Below are positions 32,726 through 45,508 of a stretch of DNA of 64,000 nucleotides, piece after piece. Numbering within the stretch: the stretch's first letter is position 1; each line of letters begins with the position of its first letter. The position numbers were made by a program, and so were the translations under genes. The notes below the pieces were generated by a model that saw nothing but the letters and a program-made list of their open reading frames with translations, was not told the DNA's origin and ran no database searches. Source of the DNA: Blattamonas nauphoetae (Eukaryota; Preaxostyla; Oxymonadida); the NCBI GenBank assembly GCA_033064195.1, contig JARBJD010000020.1, forward strand, positions 372,001 to 436,000. Reading direction: 5' to 3'.

Positions 32726-35139
32726 GACTCGGTGTGGCGTGTGCTGATGGTTGTCGCTTCCGCTCACCATTCCTCCCTCCTGTTTTGGTCCTGCCCATCT
32801 TTCTCCCGTCCTCGAGCCATGAATCGACATCAGCATCGCACATGTGACAAGTCGATTCCAATGTTCTCTTTGACACAGACACAATATTGCCGAAATGAAA
32901 GATGAAGGATCAACAACAATGCAAATCGGTGAAGATCTTTCGTCAACAGATGATTCTCGAAGATTTGGTTGACACTCTCGAAGGAAGGCTGTTCACACAT
33001 CCAAAACGAGATTGGGGAATAACAGATGCTGAACACTCGATTGATGTGATGAGCTTGCTTTGAATGGACGCTGGACAGTCGGCCTGATGAAGACAATGAA
33101 GAGCCACGAGCAGAATTGACACACTTCTGATCGCAGCACATGTCTCGTCTCTGACGCCACATCTTCATTCCACTCACTCCACAACAGTCTCTCCCCACCC
33201 TTCATCATTCCCTTCCTTCCTCTCGTCATCCACTTCCACATCCAGTCAATGCACACCATCATACTCAACACACAACACGGGACTGTCTATCGTTCATCAG
33301 CGTTTTCAACTATCGTTCATCAGAGACCCACTGTCTGTTGTGAGCGAGTCGGATCTTCTTCTTTTCGTTGAAGATGGAAAAATGGGACCAAAAGAAGAGC
33401 ACTGATTCACGTTGGATGCCAACCTCGAGGAGCAGTCGACGACGATGATGAGGAAGACGAAGGGACGAGCACATCTCTTCGATCGAGCCAGCATTAATGA
33501 GTGTGAAAGCTCACTCGTTCACGAAGATGTCGGACGCGCTCGGCCCGTTGTTCTCTTCGAACAAGTTGTCAAACAGCGACGTCGATTGCGAGTGTGTTGC
33601 TGTTGGCCGACGATGGATGGGCTGAGTCAGTCGGTGGGCCAAACACGAAAGCTCCTTCCTTCCCTCTCGACGAACACGACGAGAACCACGTGTTCTGCGG
33701 AACAAGTCAGCGGCATCGCATCAACCGAAATGCCTGACGACGAAGTCCATCACTTCCACTCTCCCTCATCTGGGTCTCCCACTCAGATGCCGAAAGAAGT
33801 GGAAAGTCGCTATGAGCACCAAACAACCTTCTGAAATCCAACAAAGTGAATGCTCAGATTCAACCCAGGCGAGTACCAACACTTGTCCCTTCCGATGGTA
33901 CGAACGAATCAGGCGTCCCCGTCTTCACCTTTCATGGGTTTCAACGACTCTGTCTCAGTTGTGAACACGACCAAGTGAGACAACAGAAAGGATGAGAGAT
34001 GTCGAAAAGAGTGAGATTTGATGCGTTTTAGTCGATCTGCTTGATGCGCTGTAGTCATTCCCGTGGGATGGTGTTGAGAGTCGAGGAAGGGAGAGAGGGC
34101 GTGGCGATGGGGAGAGCGGCGTGTGGGTGGAGCGGAGGAGAGGGTGAGACGGATCCGGTTGGTGAACACTCCAACTCCACCCTCTCATCCGTCGTCTCTC
34201 TCTCACTCCGATTCGGCACCGACACCGAGACTGACACATCCAAATCGGAATCGCGTCAGACCCAATGTTACGTCTCTCGAAGCCTCTCTTCTCTCGCGAC
34301 TCAGAAGGACTCGTCTCGCTTCCCTGTTCGAATGTGAGGAACGAAGCCTGTTTGGAATTGTCCACTTTGATGGGTTTCGTCTGTTCCAACTGAGCTGTGA
34401 ATACTCAACTGTGAATACTCAGAAGTGACTTTGCCAAAATGAGATGCGACAAGGAACAAAGTGGGACTTGATGGGTTTTCGTCGATCGCGTGATTGTGAA
34501 GTCCTCTGAACAGCCACAGCCAATTGTGGTCTCAGCTGGGATGTGAATGGAGATTGGAGATCTGGAATGAGGAAATGGTGGACGAACTGTGAGAGTGGGT
34601 TGCTCGGGATGGATGGGAGACACGTCGGGAATGGTTGAATGTTTTGAGTGAATGAGGGTGGATTGTGGATGGTGGACGTTCGAGTCAAGATAGAATGGAC
34701 TGATCGTTGATTCGTGTTGCTCTCTCGCTCCGAGTCTGGAATGATTGTGAGAGAGGGTTGATTGGTTGGTTGGGTGGCTGGCGATCGACAACAAACTGAC
34801 TCTCTTGATTGTGAAACGTGGGATTGGTGGGATTTGTGGTGGTGGTGGTGGTGGTTGGAAAGTGGGAAGATGAAAGATGGGAAGAGGACAAGGATGGTTT
34901 GTGGAATGAGATTCTGTTCTGTCTGGCAAGCAGGGATGGACATGAAGACTGGAAGCGTAAACCTTGATAGAGTGATCTCGCGCAATGACTCACCGACATT
35001 CACCGAAACTGACGTGATTTGCGTGAGCTGGCCTGAACTTGGTGTGTGTTGAGTTGGGAAATATTGGGATTGGGAGTGTGAGTGTCGGGGATGGATGGAA
35101 AGACGATGGATGGGTGTGGATGTCAGTCTCAGACAGTTC
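32726..35139. other. Region of decayed duplicates, no intact gene
   Basis: Scattered open frames up to about 220 codons exist but none has a recognisable domain. Two stretches, at about 33935-34040 and 34365-34480, are similar direct copies about 430 bp apart, showing a local tandem duplication. The plus strand towards 35140 leads into a decayed receptor C-terminus, so earlier parts may be its eroded ectodomain; I cannot align them by eye. Confidence 0.4.
33279..33330 (+). repeat. 52-bp direct repeat, right copy
   Basis: The partner of 30612-30663. What follows each copy differs, so the repeat unit is only the 52 bp. Confidence 0.8.
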
Positions 35140-35640
35140 TCTTCGTGGAGACGATGTTGGACCAGACTCTCCTCTCTTCGTGCCAACACTGTCGTCGGAA
35201 TGAACACGCTCTTGGACCAAGACAGACAACAGTTCTCGATTGTGATTGTCGGGACAACCTCGATTCCACGTGGTGAGTCTCTGAAAGTGTTTGAAGTTGT
35301 GAAAGTGAAATGGGAGAGAGAATGAGAGAAGATTGAACTGTGATTGAACACAGCTGACTCCTTCAACGAAACACACATCACGATCTCCGTCCCTCTCACC
35401 TCGCTCTCCTCGTTGGACTAGTCTTCGGACAAGTGTTTGGAATGGCGAGGACGACTCGTTTTGGGATTGAATGAAACGACCTCGGGATCTTTTAATGTTC
35501 AAAAGAACTCGGCTGATCGTGTTCGTCTGCCCGAATCGTGATTCGACAACATGAAATGGTGGCTTCCTCTTGTCATCGTCCTGTTTTGTTGTGTTGTGCC
35601 CTCGTTGCCATCGCAATCGTTCTTGTCGTTCTCCACTGAC
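35140..35640 (+). pseudogene. Surface receptor copy 3, decayed C-terminal fragment
   Basis: Pieces in shifting frames match the juxtamembrane part of copies 1 and 2: SPLFVPTLS, then LEWRGRLVLG, then a hydrophobic MKWWLPLVIVLFCCVV where the others have the membrane span. Several interruptions separate them and no kinase-like tail follows. It lies just before the duplicated upstream flank of copy 2, so at least three receptor genes once stood head to tail here. Confidence 0.65.
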
Positions 35641-36580
35641 GACCAAAGCAACAAACACAGAATACGCAGAATGACTGAGAAGACATGAATGAAGTCACGA
35701 CGTCGGATGACTTCGTTCCAAGGCATGTTTCTTGAAATTGCAGATCTGCGCTCCAATTCTGTCAAAAATGGCTGTCCATACATTCTTGAGAACAACATTG
35801 AAGATTGGAGTCGATCTTTCACAAGAATCTCTCCTCCAATCGATTGTTCTGATTCCGAATAGCATGTTTGCGGTAAAGAAATCTGGATGTTTGTCTTGAG
35901 AATCTCAATCTCATTGTCTCATTGTCTGTCATCGGAATGCTTGTTCGTCCCTACGTAATCACCTCGTTTCTCACAACTTTCGGACACGATACTTCTCAAT
36001 CTTCTGTTCCTTTTGTTTTCCATCTCGTTTCGTCGTCATGTCACCATTCCAATTGTCATCTTCATTTTGTGGCTGTTGTGATGATCACTTGTCCAGCAGA
36101 GACAGTTTTTTGGTGCCAAGAAGCAGTTCATGAATGGAGAAGTCAAACTGCTTGAGCCAATCTGCTCGGAATCAATCTGACTTTGAGTTCACCAATAATT
36201 TCCTTTTTTTCATCTCCATTTCGTTAATTCCCAAACTTGTTGCGAATCTATCAAGTATACGTTTTGTTCCACGATGTCTTCGTGATATTTGATGAATAAC
36301 AACGACAACATGTGTCGGAGCTGGTCTCTGACCACAATCTCAATTCTTCGTCGAAATCTTCTTTAGGGTGTTCCTAAACTAACACAACCAAACTTTTCTT
36401 GCAACACGATGATAAAAGACTCGATATTTCATGATAAAATCCAGGACACCAGTTTGCTGTATCGCTGTCGGAGACATGACACTCATCAAATCACCGTCTC
36501 GACGGTACATCCTTAATATTCGGGAATTTACGAATGTTCCATCTTTCAGTTCGTATTTTGGGCCACACTTCGGCGTTAAC

Positions 36581-36908
36581 ATGCCATTTCTTTCCCTCCT
36601 GTCGGTCTTGCTGACCAGTACCACATCGCATCATGAAAGTCACTCCCCACAATTGCTCCCGTTGCAGAAACTCCTCCCGCTGCAGAGAAACACTGCGAAG
36701 GTCAGTGAACTGAACACCAAGTCGGACATAGTGCTTCCTCATGGCCGATATCATGTGTCGAATTTTGAAATGACATCGACGACGCTGAATGTGAATGGAA
36801 AGGAATCATCAATTTTTCCATCATCAACAACAAATGATGAAGATTTGTCAGAATTTTCCGTGTCGAACGGATTTGCAGATGAAACGAAAGACAGAGGAAA
36901 TGTGTAAA
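36581..36908 (+). pseudogene. Surface receptor copy 2, segment 1 (signal peptide and N-terminus)
   Basis: ATG at 36581 with the same leader as copy 1 (MPFLSLLSVLLTSTTS) and about 100 closely matching residues. The preceding 815 bp are also conserved with copy 1. The frame ends where a 435-bp MITE begins. Confidence 0.75.
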
Positions 36909-37343
36909 TCTCAATGAAATGATGCAAATAATATATGAGCGTGGAAAAAAATCAAATTTTACTGAATTCAGATTTAGTTGTTGAGTACACATAAGAAAGG
37001 TGAATTTATAGATTTCAAGCCTGATCGCGCATGAAATGGCCTTTCTAAGATCAGCACATTTTTGCACACTTTTTATTGCAAAACAAGTTCAAAGACAGGG
37101 AAAGGATGGAAAACAACAAAAAAAGAGGTCTCTATGTGAAACAATGGACAAAATACATCCATTAAAGAGAAAAATTGAAAAAACGTGAGATTTCAGAGTT
37201 GATCGTGACAACTTCTATGTTTTTATGAAATTGAAAAAAGTTCAGAAATGATGTATTTAGGGATGATAAACGAAGAAAGATAATTTTTTAGGAGAATTAC
37301 TGCGTCAGTACGATTTTGTGACGCGAGGATTATTTCATTGAGA
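36909..37343. mobile_element. MITE, 435 bp, in receptor copy 2
   Basis: Perfect 12-bp inverted ends, TCTCAATGAAAT at 36909-36920 and its complement at 37332-37343, possibly extending outward to about 20 bp with TGTGTA on both sides. The interior is AT-rich and non-coding. It matches the older copy at about 2650-3060 in reverse orientation. A short AAATGT on both flanks may be the target duplication. It lies within the receptor reading frame, which resumes just after it. Confidence 0.8.
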
Positions 37344-37483
37344 ACTACACAAATGTAATTTTCCGAATCTCGAACTCGACAATTTGGATGTCTTCGCTTC
37401 GATTCGAATGTGGATCAGGTGGTTGGTCGATTGCAAGGATATGGGGATCTTGTGTTGGGATTGTTGGGAGTGTTTTGAAGTCG
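37344..37483 (+). pseudogene. Surface receptor copy 2, segment 2
   Basis: About 140 bp match copy 1 at 14540-14676, including GGATCAGGTGGTTGGTCGAT. It ends after GAAGTCG at 37483, where a large composite insertion starts; the receptor sequence resumes at 45562 with AACTGGG, exactly as in the uninterrupted copy 1. Confidence 0.75.
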
Positions 37484-37825
37484 TTGTAACAAACCGAGGT
37501 TCCTCTGATATTGAGAAGTGGTCCGAAGTAAGGGATTCGGTCCAAATAGGACCAATGAGAACAAGAACACTTCAAAACTTAGAAGATTCTGGTCACCTTA
37601 CATTTTCCAATCATCAGGGCGAACCCATGAAGAAAGGGTCAGTCGCGATGCGACGAAAGAGGAAACAAAAACTATTATATGCTTGCAACAGAAAATCCCC
37701 AACGGAGAGCAAAAAACTGTTGCAAGTCTTTGTAAAGAGAGTTCCAAAGGGAACTGGTAAACTGGCCCCCTGCCCCTCGCGGCTTGTGGTAGCAGGTCAT
37801 CAAGAGGAACCTCGGTTTGTTACAA
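37484..37825. mobile_element. Small inverted-repeat element, 342 bp, outer part of composite insertion
   Basis: The ends read TTGTAACAAACCGAGGTTCC at 37484 and its complement up to 37825. Its left end continues for about 40 bp with the same sequence as the end of the 7.7-kb element beside it (sharing CTCTGATATTGAGAAGTGG), so the two are related family members. It directly abuts the larger element with no base between. Confidence 0.65.
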
Positions 37826-37878
37826 GCACCGCCCTTCCAGTAGGTGCTGTTCAAACCTCGGTCCCTCTGATATTGAGA

Positions 37879-40800
37879 CTTGAAAGGAACAGAAAGAAAA
37901 TAAGTGATAGATGAGCTGAAAGAAAAAGCATCCATTATCTTGGGTTTCACTCTTTGGACCATGCTCGTCAGAGAGACCGTGACTCCCTTCGAAAGGGCTG
38001 CCACAGGCCGCAGAGTAGTCTTGATTACGTGGTTGACGAGAAATGTATGGCGGTATCGCAGTTCTGACATCTGTAGCCTTCTGATCAGACTCATTCTGGT
38101 CGGTGTACTGTCGCCGTGAAGCATCGAGAAGAGACGATTCATCGCAGGTTGATGTTTATCCAACATATTTCTCGGTGTGTACTCGATGAGTGTGGGTGAA
38201 AGCGTTTGGAGGCTTGGTCCCATTCGGACTCGAGTCTCGAGTCAGCAGCTGTTGGAGCGAGAGAGTCGTTCAGTACTCATTGCATGAGGTGCGATATATT
38301 GCAGGTAATCCGATAGATGTGACCATGCAAGCCCTTTCTCGTTGTTTCCAGGTTCGGTTGCTAAGTCGATGGTTGGATCCGTTGTTTTCAGGACTGTCCC
38401 TTCAGAGTGATGTCGTTTCCTTGTTCCCAATCTGTCGCGACTTCAGTGAGTGAATTCAGGAAAAAACTGACGCGGCCGCTCGTTTGGATGCCCAAGATCG
38501 TCGTCCGTTGACTGTGAGATTGGTGAAGTTTGTGTTCGTCATTTGAACGAAACAGATCGCTGTTTGTCTTCTTCCGATAACCTTAGAGGTGATGAATACA
38601 TCTCCCCTTCAATGGAGGTTCTTTCCCTGTCCGTTGATTGTATGGGGAGTACTTGTGGTCGAGTCCTTCTTCCCGAATTTCAGCTGCAGTGGAACGGCTT
38701 CGAATAGTGACAAGTCGCCAACCATTGTGATTTTCACAGTTCACCCGTTTCCATCGAATTGGTAGAGTCAGCATTTATTGACAACAGGTGAGACACTGTG
38801 CCTTCGCAAAGGTGACGGGCGAATTCGCTGCTAGTTCGTCGTGGTGGACGAGAAATTCTTCTTCTATCATCTGACCGTCCAGTTATTCGAACCGAGATCA
38901 CGCGTGTGTTCTTCGAAGGCGTAATGATCTTTGTGGACGAGTACGTCTTCCCCAAGTTTAGTCGAATAGACTTTGTTGTTGAATGATGCGTCGTGGTGAT
39001 TGGACAAGCTTGGTCTGTCCACTGCGATCGTCAAAGTGGACTCAGTCATAATACTAGACACCATTTCTTCCCTCGAATGAAGCTGAGCAAGACGGTGAGC
39101 GAACGATCATGTCTCGGATAATTACTGTCCATACATGATCAAGTCGAATGCTTCATGAGTCTGCTTGATACCCCCGATGTGTTCAGTGCCAAACAATATG
39201 ATGACAGTTCGCCTATTGTCACTGCGACTAACCGCAGTCTTTGACAAGGATATCGTTCACTACTCTCTCAAACGACCATGATAATGCCACGGAGATATTT
39301 GTCCTGACATGTACAAGGTTCCACAGATGAGAGCGGTGAGATGATATGGGCGAGAGGGTGAGGGCGATTGATAGTTCGTCGGGCTTGAACAGAAATGGTT
39401 TGTGACGGAACGAGAGTTCTTTTAGATCCGAGTAATTACCGGTGCGGCGAGTTGGAGTTCTCTTTGGAGCAGAGAAGCCCCTTTGGGTCAGAAAGGAGTC
39501 TCACTGCTGTGAACCGTTGAACGCAGATGAGCAGACGTCCTTCACATGAACCCCTCAGAAGTACCTCTTATTGAATAAGAGTTCAGTTGAATGACTCTGT
39601 CGAAATCAGAGAGTCCTTGGCAAACACCTTGTCATCTTTCTGAATCGAAACGTCGACTGATTTGTTGTTGATGGTTACGCAATGTATTTATTTGGTTACT
39701 TAGTTCCCTGTCAGATTGGGAGATCTTTCGTGATGAAGATGGATGAATTGCTTTTCCCTCCATGTTCAGACGCTGCCATAACACTTCATTGAAGCACGAC
39801 TGGAGAATTCTCACTGCACTGTGGAGAACAGCTGCCACTGCCGTCTCCATGCTGCCATCATCGATGACGGGGAACACTGATCGAGCTTCGAGATGGAGAG
39901 GTCAAAGATGGGTGACAACTTCGCTCGCTACATCTTTGTCCTCCATCGATAGTCTGAATCGCGGCAACTGGAACTTGAGTTGCGTGGCGACCTGCTTCCA
40001 GATCTGTCCGACCTTGACTGGCTCAGAGGGACGCCATTGGAACTGTTTTGTTTAACTCAGCCAGATTTGATTGGGATTGGTACAGGAGTCTCCCCGTTGG
40101 AGCGAATGCAATTTGGTTGTCTGAGGTCGGCTCCTCAAGTGAGGCAGTCAGATTGTGAAATAGGACGAGCGGTTGGTCAGTCGTTGATGTGAAGTCTGAG
40201 TCTGGTATCGGCTTCAACGATGGAAAAATCTCCAGATCTTGTCAGAGTCAGCCATTTTGACCGCGATTTAGGTCCTCGAGAACAAGCCAGCGCTGAAAAT
40301 CAGGGAGGGGTATCAATTCGTCTATTCGCCCAGTGAATGTTTTCGTGGAGCAACGCTACTTCGTGCTCTTCCTCCTTTGACGATGATGCATCTGCGGGGT
40401 CAAAAATGCTGGGAGGGTAATGATGTTCTTTAGTTGTACCGAATGAGGACTGCTCATTGAGTCTGGTTGGTCGTAAGAGACTCTTCGTGACGAAAGGCGA
40501 CCGATCTGTGTCCTAGAAGCGCTTGATGTCCAGTCGAGTCCGGGATTCTCTAAAACGAGGATCCCTTTTGCTTTAAGCTCCCTGCCAACAATTGATGCCA
40601 GATATTGCTGCCTTTGTCGGATTGAGGGAATTTTTCCTCACGAGGTGCGGCTCAAGGGCGCGAAATGAATCTGTTTGTAACTTGGTTGATCTGGGTGTTA
40701 TTTTTCCGGAAAGAGTGTTCGCATCGGTGAAACACCATGCCGACGAAGTGGAATTGGTTATTAGGAAGGTTCTAGCGTGACCGGAACGTGAGCTTTGAAC

Positions 40801-41500
40801 ATCTCCGATTCGTCGAAGATGACCTGTCCACTCCACATAAAAGACTCTCTATTTGCTGAACAATCATCAATGTTTCGCATGTTTCCTCCATTGCTGAGGA
40901 TCTTGTTTGTTCCCATGGCAGCTCAGACCACTTTGATGCTGAATCACGCATGATATGTGTGGGCACTTCTGGAGTCCTAGCCAATCGAATTCCTGACCGT
41001 GTGTGGAGTCAAATAGTATAGAGGTTGTAAAAGTCGATATCTGCCGCACAATTGTTTGGGAATCAATGTCTTGATTCCATGGTTCGGATGATGACCCTCG
41101 ACGTGTGACGCGGCTGTATACACCCCGCTTTCATTTCATAGGTTATGGAGATCGACCCCTAGTCGTTGCTTTCTTGCTGTATACGGTTAATCTCTCCTCA
41201 GATTGAGTCGACATGCGTCTAGGCGTCTCGAATGGTCTAACTCAATATTGTTCTGGCTTGAACGTGTTAAGTGACCCAGCAGGTGTTTCTGGACACCTCG
41301 TACACTGTCAGAGGTGTTGCTTGAGTGAAGGTCTTGGTTTGGAAACTCCGGACCGTTGGAAAAGTTGGGCTGTGCTGATGTCGCGAATAAAGGATTGGTC
41401 AAGCATAGATCCAACAAAAGGCTAATATTTCAATATCTTAGAAACATTTTTCCTCCTCTACTCATTCATATCAGCAGGTTTTTCCGCATGTTCGTCATGC
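37879..41500. other. Decayed interior of the 7.7-kb insertion
   Basis: No intact gene. A minus-strand frame at about 37920-38223 (with MLDKHQPAMNRLFSMLHGDS) and several shorter minus-strand frames up to 41050 look like eroded coding sequence of one or more element-borne proteins. The density of breaks is high, so the sequence is old. I cannot name the family. Confidence 0.35.
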
Positions 41501-41921
41501 CTGGAATCGGACGTTGCGTCCGATAGATAAGGATGAGCAACGGACGGACAAAACCTTGTTGTCCTCGGACATCGGACGGAGGCCACGTCCAAGTTAAAAA
41601 AGAGGTGCGGTGATTGCTATGAGAAGCTGTGAAAACTCATCTATTCTGTCATGATCACATTTCAAATCTATTTCTTGTTCATTATTTGTCTAAAAATCGC
41701 GATGAGAAACACTCATAGAGAATTCGGACAAAATGACCCATTAATTGCTGAAATGTCCAAACGTGTCCGATCATGGACATTCTCTCCTTTTTTGAAAAAA
41801 CGAAATGAATGAATTGCTTCACCATCAAGATGTGATCAGATGAAAACGGACAAATTTGTCCTGTCCCGGACTTCGGACGATCTGACCCAAACACATCTCA
41901 CCCGCTCATTTTTGTCCTGGT

Positions 41922-44486
41922 TTATACCTTTGGTCTTGCTCTTGGTATTTCATCAACGAGGTTCGTTGTTCGTTTCTGTTGTGAGAGAGTGAATATGCAA
42001 AGAGACAATTGTGAAATGGAAATTAAAAACATGAATCGGTTACATTCAAATGGTGGAGCGGGTGATGTCGAGTTCAAGATGAATGACGGACAGTGGGCGG
42101 GGATAGTACGGCGGATCGTCACTGCCACCACCATTTTCTTGTCCATCTCAACGCGATCGGCGTCAGCCATTTCTTGCCCTTCCTCTTTCTTGTTCTGCCG
42201 ACGACGCCACACAATCACAATGATGACGATGATGACGATCAAGAGGGCAACAACTGCAACCACAACAGGAATCGCCCACGACATTGCTTTCTTCGCGTTC
42301 TAACTTCGCACTTCCCGAACACTCTGCTTCACAACGAATGACTCTGTCACCAAAGATGACCCGAATATAAGACGCCCTTCCCACTCATTCGACGCTTCCA
42401 GCGAAATCTCGTCCAACGTCACATTCAGAACAATCAAAGTGTCAGTGCACGTTTCAACGTGAGCACACGGAATCAGCTGCTCCCCAACAATCCTCACTTT
42501 CACAGCATCACCAATCCTCTTCTGCTCTCCCCCACTCGACCTCACATTTAATGTTGGCATCACAAACGGCGACTTCGACTCTTCCTTCCCAATCACCACA
42601 GAACACCCATCCGACGAGATCCAGCGCAGAGACGCTTGTTTGTTCGCATCCTCGTCTGACACAACATCAATCCGTCCTTCCTTCACACATCGCACGTTTC
42701 GTTCGAGTGATGGGAACTTGTCCAGTCCAGCCCAGTTTGACAGCAGATGCGAGTTTAGCAGTGTCAGTGTCGAGTTCGCCATGAAGAACACTCCCTGATG
42801 GATCCGAGACAAGTTGCTCCCGATCACCACAATCGACTCTCCCGACACTTTCACAAGCCCCGTCTCCCATTCACACACTCCCATTTCGTCCACTGACTCC
42901 GAGTTCGATGTGGTTGGAAGAGGAGAGGCTGTCGACGCGTCGGATGGAACCCAAATCGAACCAGTTTCTCCATTCTGATCCACAACCATTACAATGTCAG
43001 CAGGGAGGATGTGAGAGGTCGAGAGCGTCACTACGTTCGCCACTGACACTTTCACTGTTTCGATCACAGTCGACTCGACGTGTGATAATGCCTTGTCCAG
43101 TGTCCGACACGGAGCACTCACTCCTCCACACCCAGCTCCATCCACTCCCGTCTTCCCATCCACAAAAATCTCCATCTGCGCTGGCTTGGACGGTGTCGTG
43201 AATGTCTCCGATGTCAGAACCAGAAACTCTTCCTGCGAGACGAGAGTGTGGTTGGCGACGGAGTAGTTCCTCCCGAATGCGAGAGTGGACGGCCGACCAA
43301 CCTCGAACGGCGCCGACTGACCATCTTCACTCCCACTCATCTCAACAATCACTTCGAACACAAACGCAGCGTTTGATTCCGCAGACTCCACAATCGACAT
43401 CCGAAACCGATCGCCGGCTTCGAAATTCTCTCCCACGACCTTCAACCAGAACGAAGTCGGACTTGGTGTGGCGACGAGGGAGACAGACGTGATGGCAGCT
43501 GCGTTTGGAAAGTACACCACTCCACGGCTGGCGTTAACATGATCTGCTTCAAAATCGAAACGACAATCAAATGCAACAGTTTCCATGGCATCGGCATAAG
43601 AGATGGCTTGTTGAGCTGGAACAATCGAGAAAGCTTTGGTTGAACTTGACGATGATGCACGGAAATTGTACACCGTTGCATCGATGTTGCTCTTGAGACT
43701 TGGCGAGGGCATGATATCAAGACAGTCCGAGAAGAACCTGAAATTGAATGTCGGCGGAAAGTGGATGCCTTCCAACGTGATGAACGCTTTGTCCGAAGTG
43801 CATCACACGCTCAATGCTGTGACACGAGGTGGTTCTTCCATGATCTCCACAACTCCGGCAAACATGACATCGTCAATGACCCCATGTTCATGCTCCCTCT
43901 CGGACGTGGAGAGAAAGGATGATGTATGTTCTGGATCAGTCGAAGGACGTCGTACAGAGTATGTGGCGAAGTGATTGATGACATTCCACAGAGTGATGCT
44001 GATTGCATCGGAGTCAAGGTTTGATCTTCAGTGGATCCACAGTGAACGATGTGATGGAGTACTTTCAGAGTTGTGTTGAACTGAAAGGTGCCTGTTTCGT
44101 CGTTGAACAACAAGTTGAAGACCAGACGATGGAGGCGATCGATCTGTTGTTCCAAGATTTCGGTCAGGGTTGGAAAACGTGCACACTATGACAGCCGTGG
44201 TGTTTATCAGACGATGAAGGCCATTCGACCAGCTGCATCCATCTGATTCTACATTGACTGATGTTATGGAAGGAGTGGAGGAGATGAACTCAAACGACGG
44301 CGATGACGGCTGGACGAGGACTGACAGAAGTGTCAGTCTGCACTCGCCATTCTCATTCACTCGAAGAAAAGCAAATTCAGAATCTGGGTTCGATGAATAT
44401 TTGAGAAGTGTCAGTTCGGAGTGATACATTTTCCCGACATGAGATTGAACTCCTTTCACACGCACAGGTTCAACTGGAACATACAA
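41922..44486 (-). pseudogene. Surface receptor copy 4, ectodomain and membrane span, no kinase tail
   Basis: The minus-strand frame 43775-42303 (491 codons) has a beta-helix opening motif, VDGAGCGGVSAPCRTLDKAL, then matches the membrane-proximal part of the other copies. A single in-frame TAG (42300-42302) separates it from AMSWAIPVVVAVVALLIVI, a membrane span followed by WRRRQNKKEE. The cytoplasmic part is short and lacks a kinase-like domain. Further N-terminal pieces lie at 43811-44486 in other frames. It is carried inside the 7.7-kb inverted-repeat insertion, opposite to the receptor it landed in. If TAG is obeyed, the product would be released, not anchored. Confidence 0.65.
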
Positions 44487-45508
44487 CTGAATCTTTGGGT
44501 TCAGAACGGAAGGCGTTCAGGCGATCTGAAGCGAATTCACTTCATCTTTCGCTTAAAAGCTGGGTTTGGAAGGTGTTGAATCCTTGTCGACTGGGATGAC
44601 AAGGTTTGAGGCTGTGTCAGCATGTAAACAGTCCAATTTAACTGGAGTGTAAATGATCTATCCATCAGATGTGAATGGCTTGATTATGATCGAGATCGCC
44701 TTGTGTGCGGTGGTGAGATGAAAAAAAGTGAAGCATTGACAATTGAGGAGACCATGATAAAGAAAGACAAAGACTTCACACTTACTTCATGATTTTTGAT
44801 TCAATTTTCCAGTATAGTCAATTTTCGTCGAAAAGAGTTGATCGTTCCCATTGTTGAGACTTATGAGGAGTGACCTCCTAATTAGGCGCTGTCCGAGGAC
44901 GGACAGCGCCTTGCCTTGTCCGGACAATTGCTCCTCCTTACCGATAGATAAGTGAACTCCGAAGTGCCGGAGTTGAATGTAAACTTGTTGTTCTTTTCGT
45001 ATCTTCAACCCTTCCTCCTTCAAAATGAATCTGAACGCATTTGAGATGAATTGGATGATCATCTTTGTCTTCATCATTTTCACTGCAAGTCCGTCAAAGA
45101 AGGGAGGTTTCGCCCAGGAAGGAGGACTATCCTGGTGAAAGGAGGCATATACATCGTCAGAAGGGAGACTTGTTGATTCTGAAGAATTTTGTGATCAAGT
45201 CTTTGGAAAGCCGCCTGGAAGGTTGTTACTTCGAGCTTTTGCCTCATTGGGGCGAAATAGTGGATTGATAATGAGTGCGAGATAATTGGAGGGCTGGAGA
45301 AACGAGAAACGAGGATTGAACCGGTTGAATCCTCGATTCGTTTGTCATAAAAATGTGAATCGATTCTACGTCTCGTAGGTCACCTACATCTTGTCGGAGA
45401 GCTTCTTGCGGAATTTCGACAAAGAGTAACGTGAAGGAGGAAGGAAATTTCTGAAGTGTTCATAATCATTGTGTTCATCTTGGACCGAATCCCTTACTTC
45501 GGACCACT
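44487..45508. other. Right interior of the 7.7-kb insertion
   Basis: About 1 kb without a supported gene. It contains a strong hairpin (44884-44911). Sequence at 44890-44950 is similar, in inverted orientation, to 41530-41580 (TAAGGANGAGCAA and TCCTCGGAC), so copy 4 may itself lie in a smaller element of about 3.4 kb. Confidence 0.45.
44884..44911. other. Perfect 12-bp stem hairpin
   Basis: AGGCGCTGTCCG, loop AGGA, then the exact complement. It is GC-rich in an AT-rich context and not next to a coding end. It could be an element end or a recombination structure. Confidence 0.75.

Noticed and set aside
30612-33330. 52-bp direct repeats as long terminal repeats of a retroelement
   Set aside because: Far too short for LTRs, no TG...CA ends, primer site or polymerase between them; the interior is a cellular-type gene.
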